From the NCBI RefSeq assembly GCF_003173755.1, contig NZ_CP029553.1:459001-523000 (forward strand): a stretch of DNA of 64,000 nt. The letters run 5' to 3'. Under the pieces are notes generated by a model that made no database searches, was not told the DNA's origin, and worked only from the letters and a program-made list of their open reading frames with translations. This DNA is from Methylobacterium terrae. GTDB taxonomy: Bacteria > Pseudomonadota > Alphaproteobacteria > Rhizobiales > Beijerinckiaceae. The position numbers were made by a program, and so were the translations under genes. This document shows, piece by piece, positions 40,992 through 50,113 of the stretch. Numbering within the stretch: the stretch's first letter is position 1; the number at the start of each line of letters is the position of its first letter.

Positions 40992-41378
40992 ATGATCGTC
41001 GGAGTTGCCGCAGGGGCCGCGTCGCCGACGCCCCGGCGCGGGGCTGTCGTGCCGCTCCTGCTGGTCCTCGCCGGCGGGCCGGCCGCTGCCGCGGAGGCCG
41101 ACCTCGGGGATCTCGAAGGCCGCTGGCACGCCTGCCTGCGCCAGGCCTTCACCGCCCAGCCCCTGGGGCTGGAGCGGCGGGCGGCGCAACGCGCGGCGCT
41201 CGCCGCCTGCAAGGCGCAGGAGGATGCCTACGTCCACGCGATGCTGGCGGCGCAGGAGGCCGACGTGCGGGCGCGTGCCACCCGCGGCGTCGTCGCCCGG
41301 GCGAAGGACTGGGCGCTGGCCGCGGCGGGCTCGGCACGCGCGACCGTCACCGGAATGATCGACCGGCTGCGCTGGTGA
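40992..41378 (+). CDS. hypothetical exported protein
   Basis: A 128-residue protein. ATG 40992 begins a stretch with a hydrophobic, signal-like segment (RGAVVPLLLVLAGGPAAAA-EA). The mature part is helical with two Cys (HACLRQAF and LAACKAQED) that could pair in the periplasm. No family recognised. The longer upstream extension to 40848 has poor coding character. It is followed by the PRC-barrel protein on the same strand. Confidence 0.55.
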   Translation: MIVGVAAGAASPTPRRGAVVPLLLVLAGGPAAAAEADLGDLEGRWHACLRQAFTAQPLGLERRAAQRAALAACKAQEDAYVHAMLAAQEADVRARATRGVVARAKDWALAAAGSARATVTGMIDRLRW

Positions 41379-41444
41379 ACCGCGGCCCTCCGGCCCCGTT
41401 GAGAGCCTGAAGCCCTGCCGCCGATGTCCCCGGAGACCCGAATC

Positions 41445-42080
41445 ATGCGTGCTCCCCCGCGCGCCACCATGCGCACCACGCTCGCCCTCGCCGCCCTGCT
41501 GGCCGCACTGCCGGCCCTCGCCCAGCAGCCGGCCCCGGCCTCCGATCCGGCCGCAGGCTTCCTGACCCGGCCCGAGCCCGGCAGCCTGCGGGCTTCGAAG
41601 CTCGTCGGCGTCAAGGTGATAGGCATGGACCACGTCCGGGTCGGCGAGATCGAGGACGTGCTGCTCACCGAGGACGGGCGGGTGCGGGCGGTGGTGATCG
41701 GCGTCGGCGGCTTCCTCGGCATCGGCCAGAAATCCGTGGCGGTGCCGTTCGACGCGCTCGCCTGGAACACCGGCGCCGGCGCGGCCGCGGCGCCGCCCTC
41801 CCACACCACGCCGGAGCGGGCGCCTGGCGAGGCCGCGGCAAAGAGCGCCGGCCCGCAGACCATGCCGGGCGCGAACGTGACCGACCAGGCGCTGGCCGCC
41901 GTGCCGGCGAAGCGCAGCGGCACCGTCGACGATGCCACCGGCTCGGTCGCGGCACCCGAGCCGCGGGGCCGCGCGACGGTGCTGGCGACCGGGGACGGCA
42001 CGGTGGCGGAGGCCGAGGTGCGCCTGACCAAGGCGCAGCTCCAGGCCGCGCCGGCCTTCAAGGCCGAGGCCGCCCGCTGA
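41445..42080 (+). CDS. exported PRC-barrel domain protein
   Basis: A 211-residue protein with a signal peptide (MRTTLALAALLAALPALA-QQ) and a PRC-barrel core (~40-100: SKLVGVKVIGMDHVRVGEIE, VRAVVIGVGGFLGIGQKSVA). PRC-barrels are small beta folds in RimM, photosynthetic reaction centre H subunits and many exported alphaproteobacterial proteins of unknown role. The C-terminal half is Ala/Pro-rich and low-complexity. ATG 41445 has GGAG nine bases upstream; ATG 41469 is an alternative. Confidence 0.8.
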   Translation: MRAPPRATMRTTLALAALLAALPALAQQPAPASDPAAGFLTRPEPGSLRASKLVGVKVIGMDHVRVGEIEDVLLTEDGRVRAVVIGVGGFLGIGQKSVAVPFDALAWNTGAGAAAAPPSHTTPERAPGEAAAKSAGPQTMPGANVTDQALAAVPAKRSGTVDDATGSVAAPEPRGRATVLATGDGTVAEAEVRLTKAQLQAAPAFKAEAAR

Positions 42081-42106
42081 GCGGGCGCGCCCTCCGCTGG
42101 CGCCCG

Positions 42107-42595
42107 ATGCGGGCGCCGGACCTTCCCGCGGCCGCGCGCCTCGCCGCCCGCATCCACCCGGATTACCCGGAGGACGACGCGGTGATGGCCGAGCGCCTGC
42201 GCCTGTGCCCGGAGGGGTGCCTCGTCCTCGCGGCCGGGGACGACCTCGCCGGCTACGCCGTCGGCCATCCCTGGCGGGCGCGGTCGGTGCCGGATCTCGA
42301 CACCCTGATCGGGGACACCCTGATCGGGAACTTGCGGGAACCGGCGCAGGCCTGGTGCATCCACGACGTCGCGCTCGACCCGCTCGCCCGCGGCCGCGGC
42401 GCCGCGGGCGAGGTCGTCGGGCTGATGCTGGCCGAGGCGGCGCGTCGCCGCCTGCCCGAGGCGGTCCTGGTCGCGGTCGGCGACGCCGCCGGCTTCTGGC
42501 GCCGCCACGGCTTCCGGCCGATTCCGGAGGCCGCGCCCGCCGGCTACGGCGCGGGCGCGACCCTCATGGCGCGGGCCGTTTCCGCCGCCGCGTGA
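42107..42595 (+). CDS. GNAT family N-acetyltransferase
   Basis: A 162-residue acetyl-CoA-dependent transferase. The GNAT core is visible: strand 4 VLVAVGDAAGFWRRHGF, and the pyrophosphate-binding turn VALDPLARGRGAAGEVVGLML (R/Q-x-x-G-x-G/A). The open frame extends upstream through a plausible N-terminus (LRWRP before MRAPDL), so a non-ATG start near 42080 is possible. A 15-base unit is duplicated inside the gene (about 42300-42329), giving DTLIGDTLIG in a loop. Substrate unknown. Confidence 0.85.
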   Translation: MRAPDLPAAARLAARIHPDYPEDDAVMAERLRLCPEGCLVLAAGDDLAGYAVGHPWRARSVPDLDTLIGDTLIGNLREPAQAWCIHDVALDPLARGRGAAGEVVGLMLAEAARRRLPEAVLVAVGDAAGFWRRHGFRPIPEAAPAGYGAGATLMARAVSAAA

Positions 42596-42813
42596 GGTCC
42601 GCACGTTCCTGCCGCGGAGTCCAGGCCCAGGCCACGCTGTCGCACCCGGCTTTTCCTGCCCCTGGGGCATCTGGCCGTGGGCGAACGCTGCGCCACCTAG
42701 CTTGGCATCATTCCGAACGGAGCGGCGGCGGCATGACGAGGACGGCGTGCAGAGCGTGATGGTCGTCAAGGGCGCGGCAGGCCCGGCGCCCCTCCAAAGC
42801 AGGGCCTGACGCG

Positions 42814-43473
42814 GTGCGCCAGCTCTTCGCGCCGGGCGCCGACGCCCTCCTGCGCCTGGCGCTCCTCACCGGCGCCGCCTGCCTGGCGGCCCTGCCGGTG
42901 GTGGGGGCCGGGCTCGTGCGCTCCTCCTACGTCACCGGCGTCGGGGTGGCGCCGGCCCAGCCGGTGCCGTTCAGCCACAAGCACCATGCGGGCGAGCTGA
43001 AGATCGACTGCCGCTACTGCCACACCACGGTCGAGACCCAGGCCACCGCCGGCATCCCGCCGACCCATACCTGCATGACCTGCCACAAGCAGATCTGGTC
43101 CGGCTCGGACATGCTGGAACCGGTGCGGGCGAGCTACGCCAAGGACCAGCCCCTGCTCTGGACCCGCCTCAACAAGCTGCCCGGCTACGTCTACTACAAC
43201 CACTCGGTCCACGTGACCAACGGCATCGGCTGCTCGACCTGTCACGGCAGCGTCACCGACATGCAGCTCACCTACCGCGCCAACGCCTTCGAGATGAGCT
43301 TCTGCCTCGATTGCCACCGCAACCCCGAGAAATACGTGCGGCCGAAGGACCAGATCCTCAACATGACGTGGAGCCCGCCGGCGAACCAGGCCACGCTCGG
43401 GCCGGAATTGGTGCGCCAGTACCATATCCGCGGCGGCGAGCGGCTGACCGAGTGCGGGATCTGTCACCGATGA
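42814..43473 (+). CDS. actA: alternative complex III pentaheme cytochrome c subunit ActA
   Basis: A 219-residue membrane-anchored periplasmic cytochrome. Five CxxCH heme c sites are present: CRYCH, CMTCH, CSTCH, CLDCH and CGICH. A single N-terminal helix (LALLTGAACLAALPVVGAGL) anchors it. ACIII oxidises quinol in place of the bc1 complex, and ActA passes electrons to cytochrome c or directly to the oxidase. GTG 42814 is the start. First gene of an operon that runs through the oxidase at 54314; its 3' end is partly duplicated in a tandem repeat before actB. Confidence 0.95.
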   Translation: MRQLFAPGADALLRLALLTGAACLAALPVVGAGLVRSSYVTGVGVAPAQPVPFSHKHHAGELKIDCRYCHTTVETQATAGIPPTHTCMTCHKQIWSGSDMLEPVRASYAKDQPLLWTRLNKLPGYVYYNHSVHVTNGIGCSTCHGSVTDMQLTYRANAFEMSFCLDCHRNPEKYVRPKDQILNMTWSPPANQATLGPELVRQYHIRGGERLTECGICHR

Positions 43474-43523
43474 GCGAATGCGGGATCTCTCGTCCGATGA
43501 GCGAATGCGGGATCTGCCGTCCA
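43471..43523 (+). repeat. 27-base tandem repeat duplicating the actA 3' end
   Basis: Two adjacent units (43471-43497 and 43498-43523) repeat tgagcgaatgcgggatct; the end of actA (gagtgcgggatctgt, 43450-43464) is a partial third copy. In the actA frame the units read like MSECGI(S/C)RP, i.e. the last actA codons. The actB start codon (43523) follows directly, so the repeat sets the actA-actB spacing. Confidence 0.85.
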
Positions 43524-46498
43524 TGAGCGACGATCTCGGCGCGCTGCGCGCCCGCCTCGCTGCCGGGGACGGCCCGGCCTTCTGGCGCAGCCTCGACGCG
43601 GTGGCGGATTCGCCCGAGTTCCGGGCCTTCCTCGACACCGAGTACCCCGCCGCCGCGCGGCTGGCCGCCGCGCCCGACCGGCGCGGCTTCCTCAAGCTGA
43701 TGGCTGCCTCCTTCGCGATGAGCGGGCTTGCCGCCTGCGGCCAGCCGGACGGGCGCGCCCAGGAGGTTCCCTACGTCCGCCAGCCCGAGCGGATCATCCC
43801 GGGGGCGCCGCTCAGCTACGCCTCGGCGGCGCTGACCGACGGCTTCGCCAACGGCATCACGGTCACCACCCGCAACGGCCGCCCGCTCAAGATCGAGGGC
43901 AATGCCGAGCACCCCTGGAGCCGCGGCGGCACCGACGTGTTCGGGCAAGCCTCGGTGCTCGGGCTCTACGACCCGTTCCGGCTCCAGACGCCCCAATCTC
44001 TCGGCCGGCCGAGCTCGTGGCAGGCGTTTCGCGCCGCCATGACCGGGCGCTTCGCGGCGCTGAAGGCCGCCGACGGCGGGCGGGGCCTCCACCTCCTCAC
44101 CGGCCCGGTGACCTCGCCCTCGCTCGCAGCCCAGATCGCCGCGATGCGCCGCGACTTTCCCGGAATGCGCTGGCACGTCTCGGCCCCGACCGGGCGGGAG
44201 GCGCTCTACGAGGGCGCCCGCCGCGCCTACGGCCGGCCGCTCGAGACCCGCTGGCGCTTCGACCAGGCCCGGGTCGTCGTCTCGCTCGACGGCGACCTAC
44301 TCGATCCCGGGCCCGGCCAGGTCGGGCAGGCGCGGGACTGGGTCGAGGCCCGCCGCCGGGCCGCGGCGGACACGCGCCTGCTCGCCCTCCACCATGCCGG
44401 CCCGAGCCCGAACCTGACCTCCGCCAAGGCCGACGCGCCCCTCGCCCTCGGCAGCGAGGGCCTGGACCGGCTGGTGCGCGACCTCCTGGCCCAGGCCGGG
44501 GGCGGCGCGCCCGAGACCCGCGACGGCCCGGCCGCCGCCTGGCGCGACCGGGCCTTCGCAGGCCTGAACGGCGCGCGCGGCAGCGGCATCGTGCTCGCCG
44601 GGGCCCAGGCCGGGCCGGAGCTGCTGGCCCAGGTCCACCGCCTCAACGCGGCCCTCGGCAATACCGGCCGCACCGTCTTCCACACCGCCCCGGTGCCGGT
44701 CCTCGACGCGGAGCCCCTGTCGGCCCTCGCCGAGGCCATGCGCCGGGGCGAGGTGCAGACCCTGGTGATGCTCGACGTCAACCCGGTCTACGACGCGCCG
44801 GGCGACCTCGGCTTCCTGGAGGCCCTGGGGCGGGTGCCGCTCAAGATCCATGCCGGCCCCTACCAGGACGAGACCGCGTTCCACTGCGACTGGAACCTGC
44901 CGCTCGCCCACCCGCTCGAAGCCTGGGGCGATGCCCGCTCCCTCGACGGGACGGTGACGCTGATCCAGCCGACGATCCGCCCGCTCTACGACGGCCGCTC
45001 GGGTCCGGAGATCCTGTCGATCCTCACCGATGCCGAGGCGAAGGACGGGAGCGCCCTCCTCGACGCGCATTGGCGCCGTCCGGACGAGACCGATGCCGCC
45101 TGGACGAGCCGGCGCGAGGCCTTCCTGCAGGCGGGTTTCCTGGCGGACACCGCGCTCCCGCCCGAGACCGTCGGCGCGCCCCTGGTGGCCCCGGCGCTGC
45201 CCGCCCGCCCCGCCCCCTCCCCGGCCGGCCCGGCCCGGCGGGTCGAGGTCCTGTTCCGGCCCGACGCGACCGTGTGGGACGGGAGCCTCGCCAACCTCGC
45301 CTGGCTGCAGGAGCTGCCGAAGCCCCTCACCAAGGTGGTGTGGAGCAACGTGATCGCGGTGAGCCCGGCGCTGGCCGAGCGCGAGGACCTTCGCCAAGGC
45401 GACGTCGTGACGCTCGAAGCGGAGGGGCGGCGGATCGAGGGGCCGGTCTGGATCCAGCCGGGCCAGGCCGACGACGCCGTCACGGTCGGCCTCGGCTACG
45501 GCCGCCGGATCCCGGAGCAACTGGCCGACGGGATCGGCTACGATGCCTACCCGCTACGCTCCAGCGCCACCCCCTGGCGCATCCCCGAGGCGACGCTCGC
45601 CGCGACGGGCCGCAAGGCGCCGGCGGTGACGACGCAGGACCACGGCACCATGGAGGGGCACGACTTCATCCGCGTGCAGGCGGTCGGCGCCACGAATCCG
45701 GTCGCCTCCCGCGCGGCCCTGCCCTCGCTCTATCCCCCGGCCCCGACCTCGCCCGGCGGGCGCTACGCCGACGAGCGCGCCTGGGGCATGGTGATCGACC
45801 TCGATGCCTGCATCGGCTGCAACGCCTGCGTCACCGCCTGCCAGTCCGAGAACAACATCCCGGTCGTCGGCAAGGAGGAGGTGGCCCTCGGCCGCTGGCT
45901 GCACTGGCTGCGGATCGACCGCTACTACGAGGGCGGGCTCGACGCTCCGAAGACCCATTTCATGCCGGTGCCGTGCATGCATTGCGAGCAGGCGCCCTGC
46001 GAGGTCGGTTGCCCGGTGGAGGCGACCGTCCACGACCGCGAGGGCCTGAACCTCATGGTCTACAACCGCTGCGTCGGCACCCGCGCCTGTTCGAGCTACT
46101 GCCCGTACAAGGTCCGGCGCTTCAACTACCTCGACTATTCCGGCGACATGGCGCCGGTGCAGCAGCAGCAGCGCAACCCGGAGGTGACGGTCCGGGCCCG
46201 CGGCGTGATGGAGAAGTGCACCTACTGCGTCCAGCGCATCGCCGCGGCGCGGATCGACGCGACGAAGGGCGACCACGCGCCGATCCCCGACGGCGCGGTC
46301 GAGACCGCCTGCCAGGGCGCCTGCCCGACCCGGGCGATCACCTTCGGGAACCTGCGCGATTCCGGGAGCAAGGTCGCGGCCGCCGCCGCCGATCCGCGCA
46401 ATTACGGCCTGCTCACCGAACTCAACACCAAGCCGCGCACCACCTATCTCGCCCGGCTGGTCGAGGGCGCGTCCGTCAAGCCCGGGAGCCCCTTGTGA
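43523..46498 (+). CDS. actB: alternative complex III iron-sulfur/molybdopterin-oxidoreductase-like subunit ActB
   Basis: A 991-residue periplasmic subunit. A Tat-like signal (RRGFLKLMAASFAMSGLAAC) with a possible lipobox Cys opens the protein. Residues ~60-720 resemble a molybdopterin oxidoreductase (B1 part), and ~730-970 form a ferredoxin-like B2 part with several Cys clusters: CIGCNACVTACQSEN, CMHCEQAPCEVGCPVEA, CVGTRACSSYCPYK and CTYCVQRIAAAR. In ACIII this subunit carries Fe-S clusters that relay electrons from quinol to ActA; no Mo cofactor is bound in characterised members. MSDDLGALR at 43523 is taken as the start. Confidence 0.93.
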   Translation: MSDDLGALRARLAAGDGPAFWRSLDAVADSPEFRAFLDTEYPAAARLAAAPDRRGFLKLMAASFAMSGLAACGQPDGRAQEVPYVRQPERIIPGAPLSYASAALTDGFANGITVTTRNGRPLKIEGNAEHPWSRGGTDVFGQASVLGLYDPFRLQTPQSLGRPSSWQAFRAAMTGRFAALKAADGGRGLHLLTGPVTSPSLAAQIAAMRRDFPGMRWHVSAPTGREALYEGARRAYGRPLETRWRFDQARVVVSLDGDLLDPGPGQVGQARDWVEARRRAAADTRLLALHHAGPSPNLTSAKADAPLALGSEGLDRLVRDLLAQAGGGAPETRDGPAAAWRDRAFAGLNGARGSGIVLAGAQAGPELLAQVHRLNAALGNTGRTVFHTAPVPVLDAEPLSALAEAMRRGEVQTLVMLDVNPVYDAPGDLGFLEALGRVPLKIHAGPYQDETAFHCDWNLPLAHPLEAWGDARSLDGTVTLIQPTIRPLYDGRSGPEILSILTDAEAKDGSALLDAHWRRPDETDAAWTSRREAFLQAGFLADTALPPETVGAPLVAPALPARPAPSPAGPARRVEVLFRPDATVWDGSLANLAWLQELPKPLTKVVWSNVIAVSPALAEREDLRQGDVVTLEAEGRRIEGPVWIQPGQADDAVTVGLGYGRRIPEQLADGIGYDAYPLRSSATPWRIPEATLAATGRKAPAVTTQDHGTMEGHDFIRVQAVGATNPVASRAALPSLYPPAPTSPGGRYADERAWGMVIDLDACIGCNACVTACQSENNIPVVGKEEVALGRWLHWLRIDRYYEGGLDAPKTHFMPVPCMHCEQAPCEVGCPVEATVHDREGLNLMVYNRCVGTRACSSYCPYKVRRFNYLDYSGDMAPVQQQQRNPEVTVRARGVMEKCTYCVQRIAAARIDATKGDHAPIPDGAVETACQGACPTRAITFGNLRDSGSKVAAAAADPRNYGLLTELNTKPRTTYLARLVEGASVKPGSPL

Positions 46499-48504
46499 GC
46501 GGCGCCCTGAACTCCCCCGCGGGCCTGCCCCGCGCCGGGCTGCTCGGCGCCGGCGAGGACTTCGCCTCGATCGGCTGCGCCGTCACCGGCGCGTCCTCCC
46601 GCACCCGCTCGCGGGCGTGGTGGATCGCCTTCGCGGGGGCCTGCGGGCTGCTCGGCGTCTTCGCCTCGGCGCTGACCTGGCTGCTCCTCAACGGCGTCGG
46701 GGTCTGGCACAACAACAACCCGGTCGTCTGGGCGCTCGACATCGTCGCCTACGACTGGTGGATCGGCATCGCCTGCGGGGCGCTGCTCACCTCCGCGACC
46801 CTGCGGCTCACCGGCGCGGCCTGGCGCTCGGGCATCGACCGCATCGCCGAGACGACGGCGATCCTGGCGGCGGCGGCCGCCGCCCTCTACCCGATCATCC
46901 ATCTCGGGCGCCCCTGGGTGTTCTACTGGACCCTGCCCTACCCCAACACCCTGGCGCTGTGGCCGCAATTCCGCTCGCCGCTGGTCTGGGACGCGGTCGA
47001 CATCATCAGCTTCCTCGGGGTCTGCCTGAGCCTGTGGTATGTCGGCCTCGTGCCCGACTTCGCGTCCTTGCGCGACCGGGCCTTCGAGGCGGTGCAGGGC
47101 GAGATCCGGGCCGCCGACGAGGGGCGCGGCCGGCGCCGGCGGCTGACGCTCCTGAAGGCGCAGGCCTACGGCATCCTGGCGCTCGGCTGGCGCGGGGCCT
47201 CGACGCATTGGGAGCGCTGGCTCCTCGCCGTCCGCACCCTCTCGATGCTCGCCCTCGTCCTCGTCGTCTCGCTCCAGACCGGCGCCTCGGTGATGCTCTC
47301 CGGCTCGGTGCTGCCGGGCTGGCACGACACGCTCCTGCCGGTGACCTTCCTCGCCGGCTCGCTGCTCTCGGGCGTCGGGGTCACGGCGGCGCTCACGGTG
47401 CTGGTGCGCCGGGCGCTCGGGCTCGAGGCGCTGATCACCGGGCGGCACATCGCCCTGATGGCCCGCCTGATGCTCGCCCTCGGGCTGGCCTCGACCTACT
47501 GCTACGCCACCGAGATCTTCTCGAGCCTGCTCCACGGCGACGCCTACGACCGGGCGGTGCTGGTGCGCCGCCTGTCGGGCTCGCATGCCTGGGCGTTCTG
47601 GCTCATCGTGGTCTTCGCGCTCCTGCCGGTGCAGCTGTTCTGGTCGTCCCGCCTTCGCGATTCCGGCCTCGTCGTCGCCCTCGTCGGCATCGCCGCCGCG
47701 ATCGGCAGCTTCGGCGATCACTTCATGCTGCTGATCGTGACGCTCAGCCACGACTTCCTGCCCTCCTCGGCGCATCCCTACACGATGGGCGTGTGGGGTC
47801 TCGCCACGCTCGCCGGCTCGATCGGGCTGTTCCTGGCCCTGCTGCTCCTGGGGTTGCGCACCCTGCCGATGGTGTCGATCACCGAGACCAAGCGCTTCGC
47901 GGAAGCCCACCCGGACGGGCGGCCGAGCGGCGAGGCGACCCCGACCCTCGCGGAGACCGCGCAGGCGCCGCTCTGGGGCGTCAGCGCCGAGTTCGACGAG
48001 GCCGGCGACCTCGCCGCCGCCGTGAAGGCCTTGCAGGCCCGCGACTTCGGCGCCCGGATCGAGGCCTACGGCCCGGTGCCGATGGGGCGCGCCGCGGCGC
48101 TCCTCGGGCGCCCGGCCGGGATCCTGCCGCTGCTCGCCCTCGGGGCGGCGCTCGCCGGCTTCGTCGCCTTCATGGGGCTGTGCCTCTACGCGACCGGCTT
48201 CGACTACGTGTTCGATGTCGGCGGGCGGCCGCGCTTCTCCTGGCAGGCCTTCCTGGTGCCGAGCGTGTCGTTCGGTACGCTGTGCGGCGGGCTCATGACC
48301 GTGCTGGCGCTGCTGTTCCAGAACCGCCTGCCGCGGCTCAACCACCCGGCCTTCGCGATTCCGGGCTTCCATCGGGCGAGCGAGGACCGCTTCTTCCTCG
48401 CCCTCGAGGCGGCCGGCCCCCGCTTCGATCCGGCCCGGATCGAGCAGGCCCTGGCGCGGCTGCCCGAGGGGCGGCCCCTGATGGTCCGGAGGGTGCCGCT
48501 GTGA
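46495..48504 (+). CDS. ActC-ActD fusion (NrfD-like quinol-binding subunit fused to DUF3341 subunit)
   Basis: A 669-residue protein. Residues ~35-465 form a ten-helix NrfD/PsrC-like domain that holds the quinol site (CYATEIFSSLLHGDAYDR, SFGDHFMLLIVTLSHDFLP). Directly after TETKRFAEAHPDGR comes a DUF3341/ActD domain (~500-665): LWGVSAEFDEAGDLAAAVKA, two helices and DYVFDVGGRPRFSWQAFLVPS. In many ACIII operons actC and actD are separate genes; here one frame covers both without an internal stop. GTG 46495 overlaps the actB stop by four bases. Likely the proton-translocating core of the complex. Confidence 0.9.
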   Translation: MSGALNSPAGLPRAGLLGAGEDFASIGCAVTGASSRTRSRAWWIAFAGACGLLGVFASALTWLLLNGVGVWHNNNPVVWALDIVAYDWWIGIACGALLTSATLRLTGAAWRSGIDRIAETTAILAAAAAALYPIIHLGRPWVFYWTLPYPNTLALWPQFRSPLVWDAVDIISFLGVCLSLWYVGLVPDFASLRDRAFEAVQGEIRAADEGRGRRRRLTLLKAQAYGILALGWRGASTHWERWLLAVRTLSMLALVLVVSLQTGASVMLSGSVLPGWHDTLLPVTFLAGSLLSGVGVTAALTVLVRRALGLEALITGRHIALMARLMLALGLASTYCYATEIFSSLLHGDAYDRAVLVRRLSGSHAWAFWLIVVFALLPVQLFWSSRLRDSGLVVALVGIAAAIGSFGDHFMLLIVTLSHDFLPSSAHPYTMGVWGLATLAGSIGLFLALLLLGLRTLPMVSITETKRFAEAHPDGRPSGEATPTLAETAQAPLWGVSAEFDEAGDLAAAVKALQARDFGARIEAYGPVPMGRAAALLGRPAGILPLLALGAALAGFVAFMGLCLYATGFDYVFDVGGRPRFSWQAFLVPSVSFGTLCGGLMTVLALLFQNRLPRLNHPAFAIPGFHRASEDRFFLALEAAGPRFDPARIEQALARLPEGRPLMVRRVPL

Positions 48505-49058
48505 GGCGCCTCGCCCTCCTCATCCCGCTCGCCCTCTCGTTGGCCGCCTGCGACCGGGCCGACATGGTGAGCCAGCCCAAGGCGAAGACCTGGGACGGCA
48601 ACCCGTTCTTCCCGCAGGGCCAGACGATGCGCCTGCCCGCGCCCGGCACCGTGCCGCGCGCGAGCCCGGACCGGCCGGTGCCGCAACCGGCCTCCGCCAG
48701 CCCCGCCCTGCTGGCGCGGGGCCAGGAGCGCTACGACGTGTTCTGCACGCCCTGCCACGGCGCCGCCGGGCTCGGCGACGGCATGATCGTGCAGCGCGGC
48801 TACCCGCGCCCGCCCTCGTTCGACGAGGCCCGCCTGCGCGCGGCACCGGCGCACCATCTCTACGACGTGATCAGCAACGGCCGGGGCAACATGCTCTCCT
48901 ACGGCGCCCAGGTGCCGCCCGCCGACCGCTGGGCCATCGTCGCGTATATCCGCGCGCTGCAACTGAGCCAGGGCGCGACGCTCGCGAGCCTGCCGGCGGA
49001 GGACCAGGCGAAGGTCGCGGCCGCGGGCCGCACACCGGCTCCGGGAGGGACGCGATGA
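48501..49058 (+). CDS. actE: alternative complex III monoheme cytochrome c subunit ActE
   Basis: A 185-residue lipoprotein cytochrome. The signal ends in the lipobox LAAC (LALSLAACDRAD), so the N-terminus is lipid-anchored. One heme c site CTPCHG (about residue 80) with a likely axial Met in NMLSYGAQVPPADR. GTG 48501 overlaps the upstream stop by four bases, and its own stop overlaps actF. Carries electrons within or out of ACIII. Confidence 0.92.
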   Translation: MRRLALLIPLALSLAACDRADMVSQPKAKTWDGNPFFPQGQTMRLPAPGTVPRASPDRPVPQPASASPALLARGQERYDVFCTPCHGAAGLGDGMIVQRGYPRPPSFDEARLRAAPAHHLYDVISNGRGNMLSYGAQVPPADRWAIVAYIRALQLSQGATLASLPAEDQAKVAAAGRTPAPGGTR

Positions 49059-50113
49059 GCCGCCGCCCGATCTCCCTCGTCCTCGGCGTGGCGGCGCTGG
49101 CTCTCTGCGCCTTCGCGGGGGCCTCCGGCACACCGGTGATGCCGTCCTACCTCGCCGCCTGGCTGGTGCTGGTGGCGCTGCCGGCGGGCGCCCTGCCGCT
49201 GCTGATGGGGCTCGAACTCGCGGGCTTCTCCGCCGGGCCCATGGCGGCCTCGTTGCGCCGCCTGCTCGGGCTGCTGCCGATCGCCGGGCTGCTGCTGCTG
49301 CCGGTGCTCTTGAGCCTCGACGGCCTCTATCCGTGGGACCGGGGGGCGCCCCCGCGCACGGCGTTCGCGGCCGCGTGGTTCACGCCCGCCTTCTTCATCC
49401 TGCGCAGCCTCGCCTACCTCGCCATCTGGCTCTGGCTCGCGAACACCTTCCGGCGCCCGGCGGCCGAGCCCGGCAGCCAGGCGGCGGCGCGGCGCCGGGG
49501 CCGGGCCGTCCTCGGCCTGATCCTCACCGCGGTCACCGGCACGCTGGCGGCGGAGGACTGGGTGCAGTCGGCCGATCCGGGCCTCGCCTCCACGGCCTTC
49601 GGCCTCCTGGTGATGACGATCCAGGCCGGCCTCGCCGTCTCGGCCGCGGCCCTGATCGCGGCACGCGATTCCTCCGGCCGGCCGGGGCGCGACCAGCGCA
49701 CCGCCGCCGCCTTCGCCGACCCGATCCTGGTGCTGCTCGCGATCTGGGGCTTCGTCCACGCCGCGCAGTACCTCACCGTGTGGTCGGCCAACCTCCCCGA
49801 GGAGGCGCGCTGGTACCTCGCCCGCGACGGGGCGCTCGGCCGCCTCGGCGTCTGGGCCGGGATCGGCGTGATGGTGCTCGCCGCCCTCGTCCTGGTGCCG
49901 CGCCGCAATGCCGGCCGGCCGGCGCTCCTCGCCGGCATCGCCCTCCTGATCCTCCTGCTCCACGGGGCCGAGATGTTCTGGCTCGTCACGCCGGGCTTCC
50001 GCGGCGCCTTCCGCTTCACCTGGGCCGACGCGCTGGCGCTGGTCGGGGTCGTGGGCGTCGCCGGCGGTCTCTACGGCCCGGTGGATCGCCGCCTGCGGGG
50101 ACGCGCGTCGTGA
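49055..50113 (+). CDS. actF: alternative complex III membrane subunit ActF
   Basis: A 352-residue integral membrane protein with about ten helices. It matches the ActF position and character (PSYLAAWLVLVALPAGALPL, TPAFFILRSLAYLAIWLWLA, AEDWVQSADPGLASTAFG, FVHAAQYLTVWSANLPEEARW). ActF is a half-size relative of ActC that braces the complex and may take part in proton transfer. ATG 49055 overlaps the actE stop (ATGA). Confidence 0.9.
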   Translation: MSRRPISLVLGVAALALCAFAGASGTPVMPSYLAAWLVLVALPAGALPLLMGLELAGFSAGPMAASLRRLLGLLPIAGLLLLPVLLSLDGLYPWDRGAPPRTAFAAAWFTPAFFILRSLAYLAIWLWLANTFRRPAAEPGSQAAARRRGRAVLGLILTAVTGTLAAEDWVQSADPGLASTAFGLLVMTIQAGLAVSAAALIAARDSSGRPGRDQRTAAAFADPILVLLAIWGFVHAAQYLTVWSANLPEEARWYLARDGALGRLGVWAGIGVMVLAALVLVPRRNAGRPALLAGIALLILLLHGAEMFWLVTPGFRGAFRFTWADALALVGVVGVAGGLYGPVDRRLRGRAS

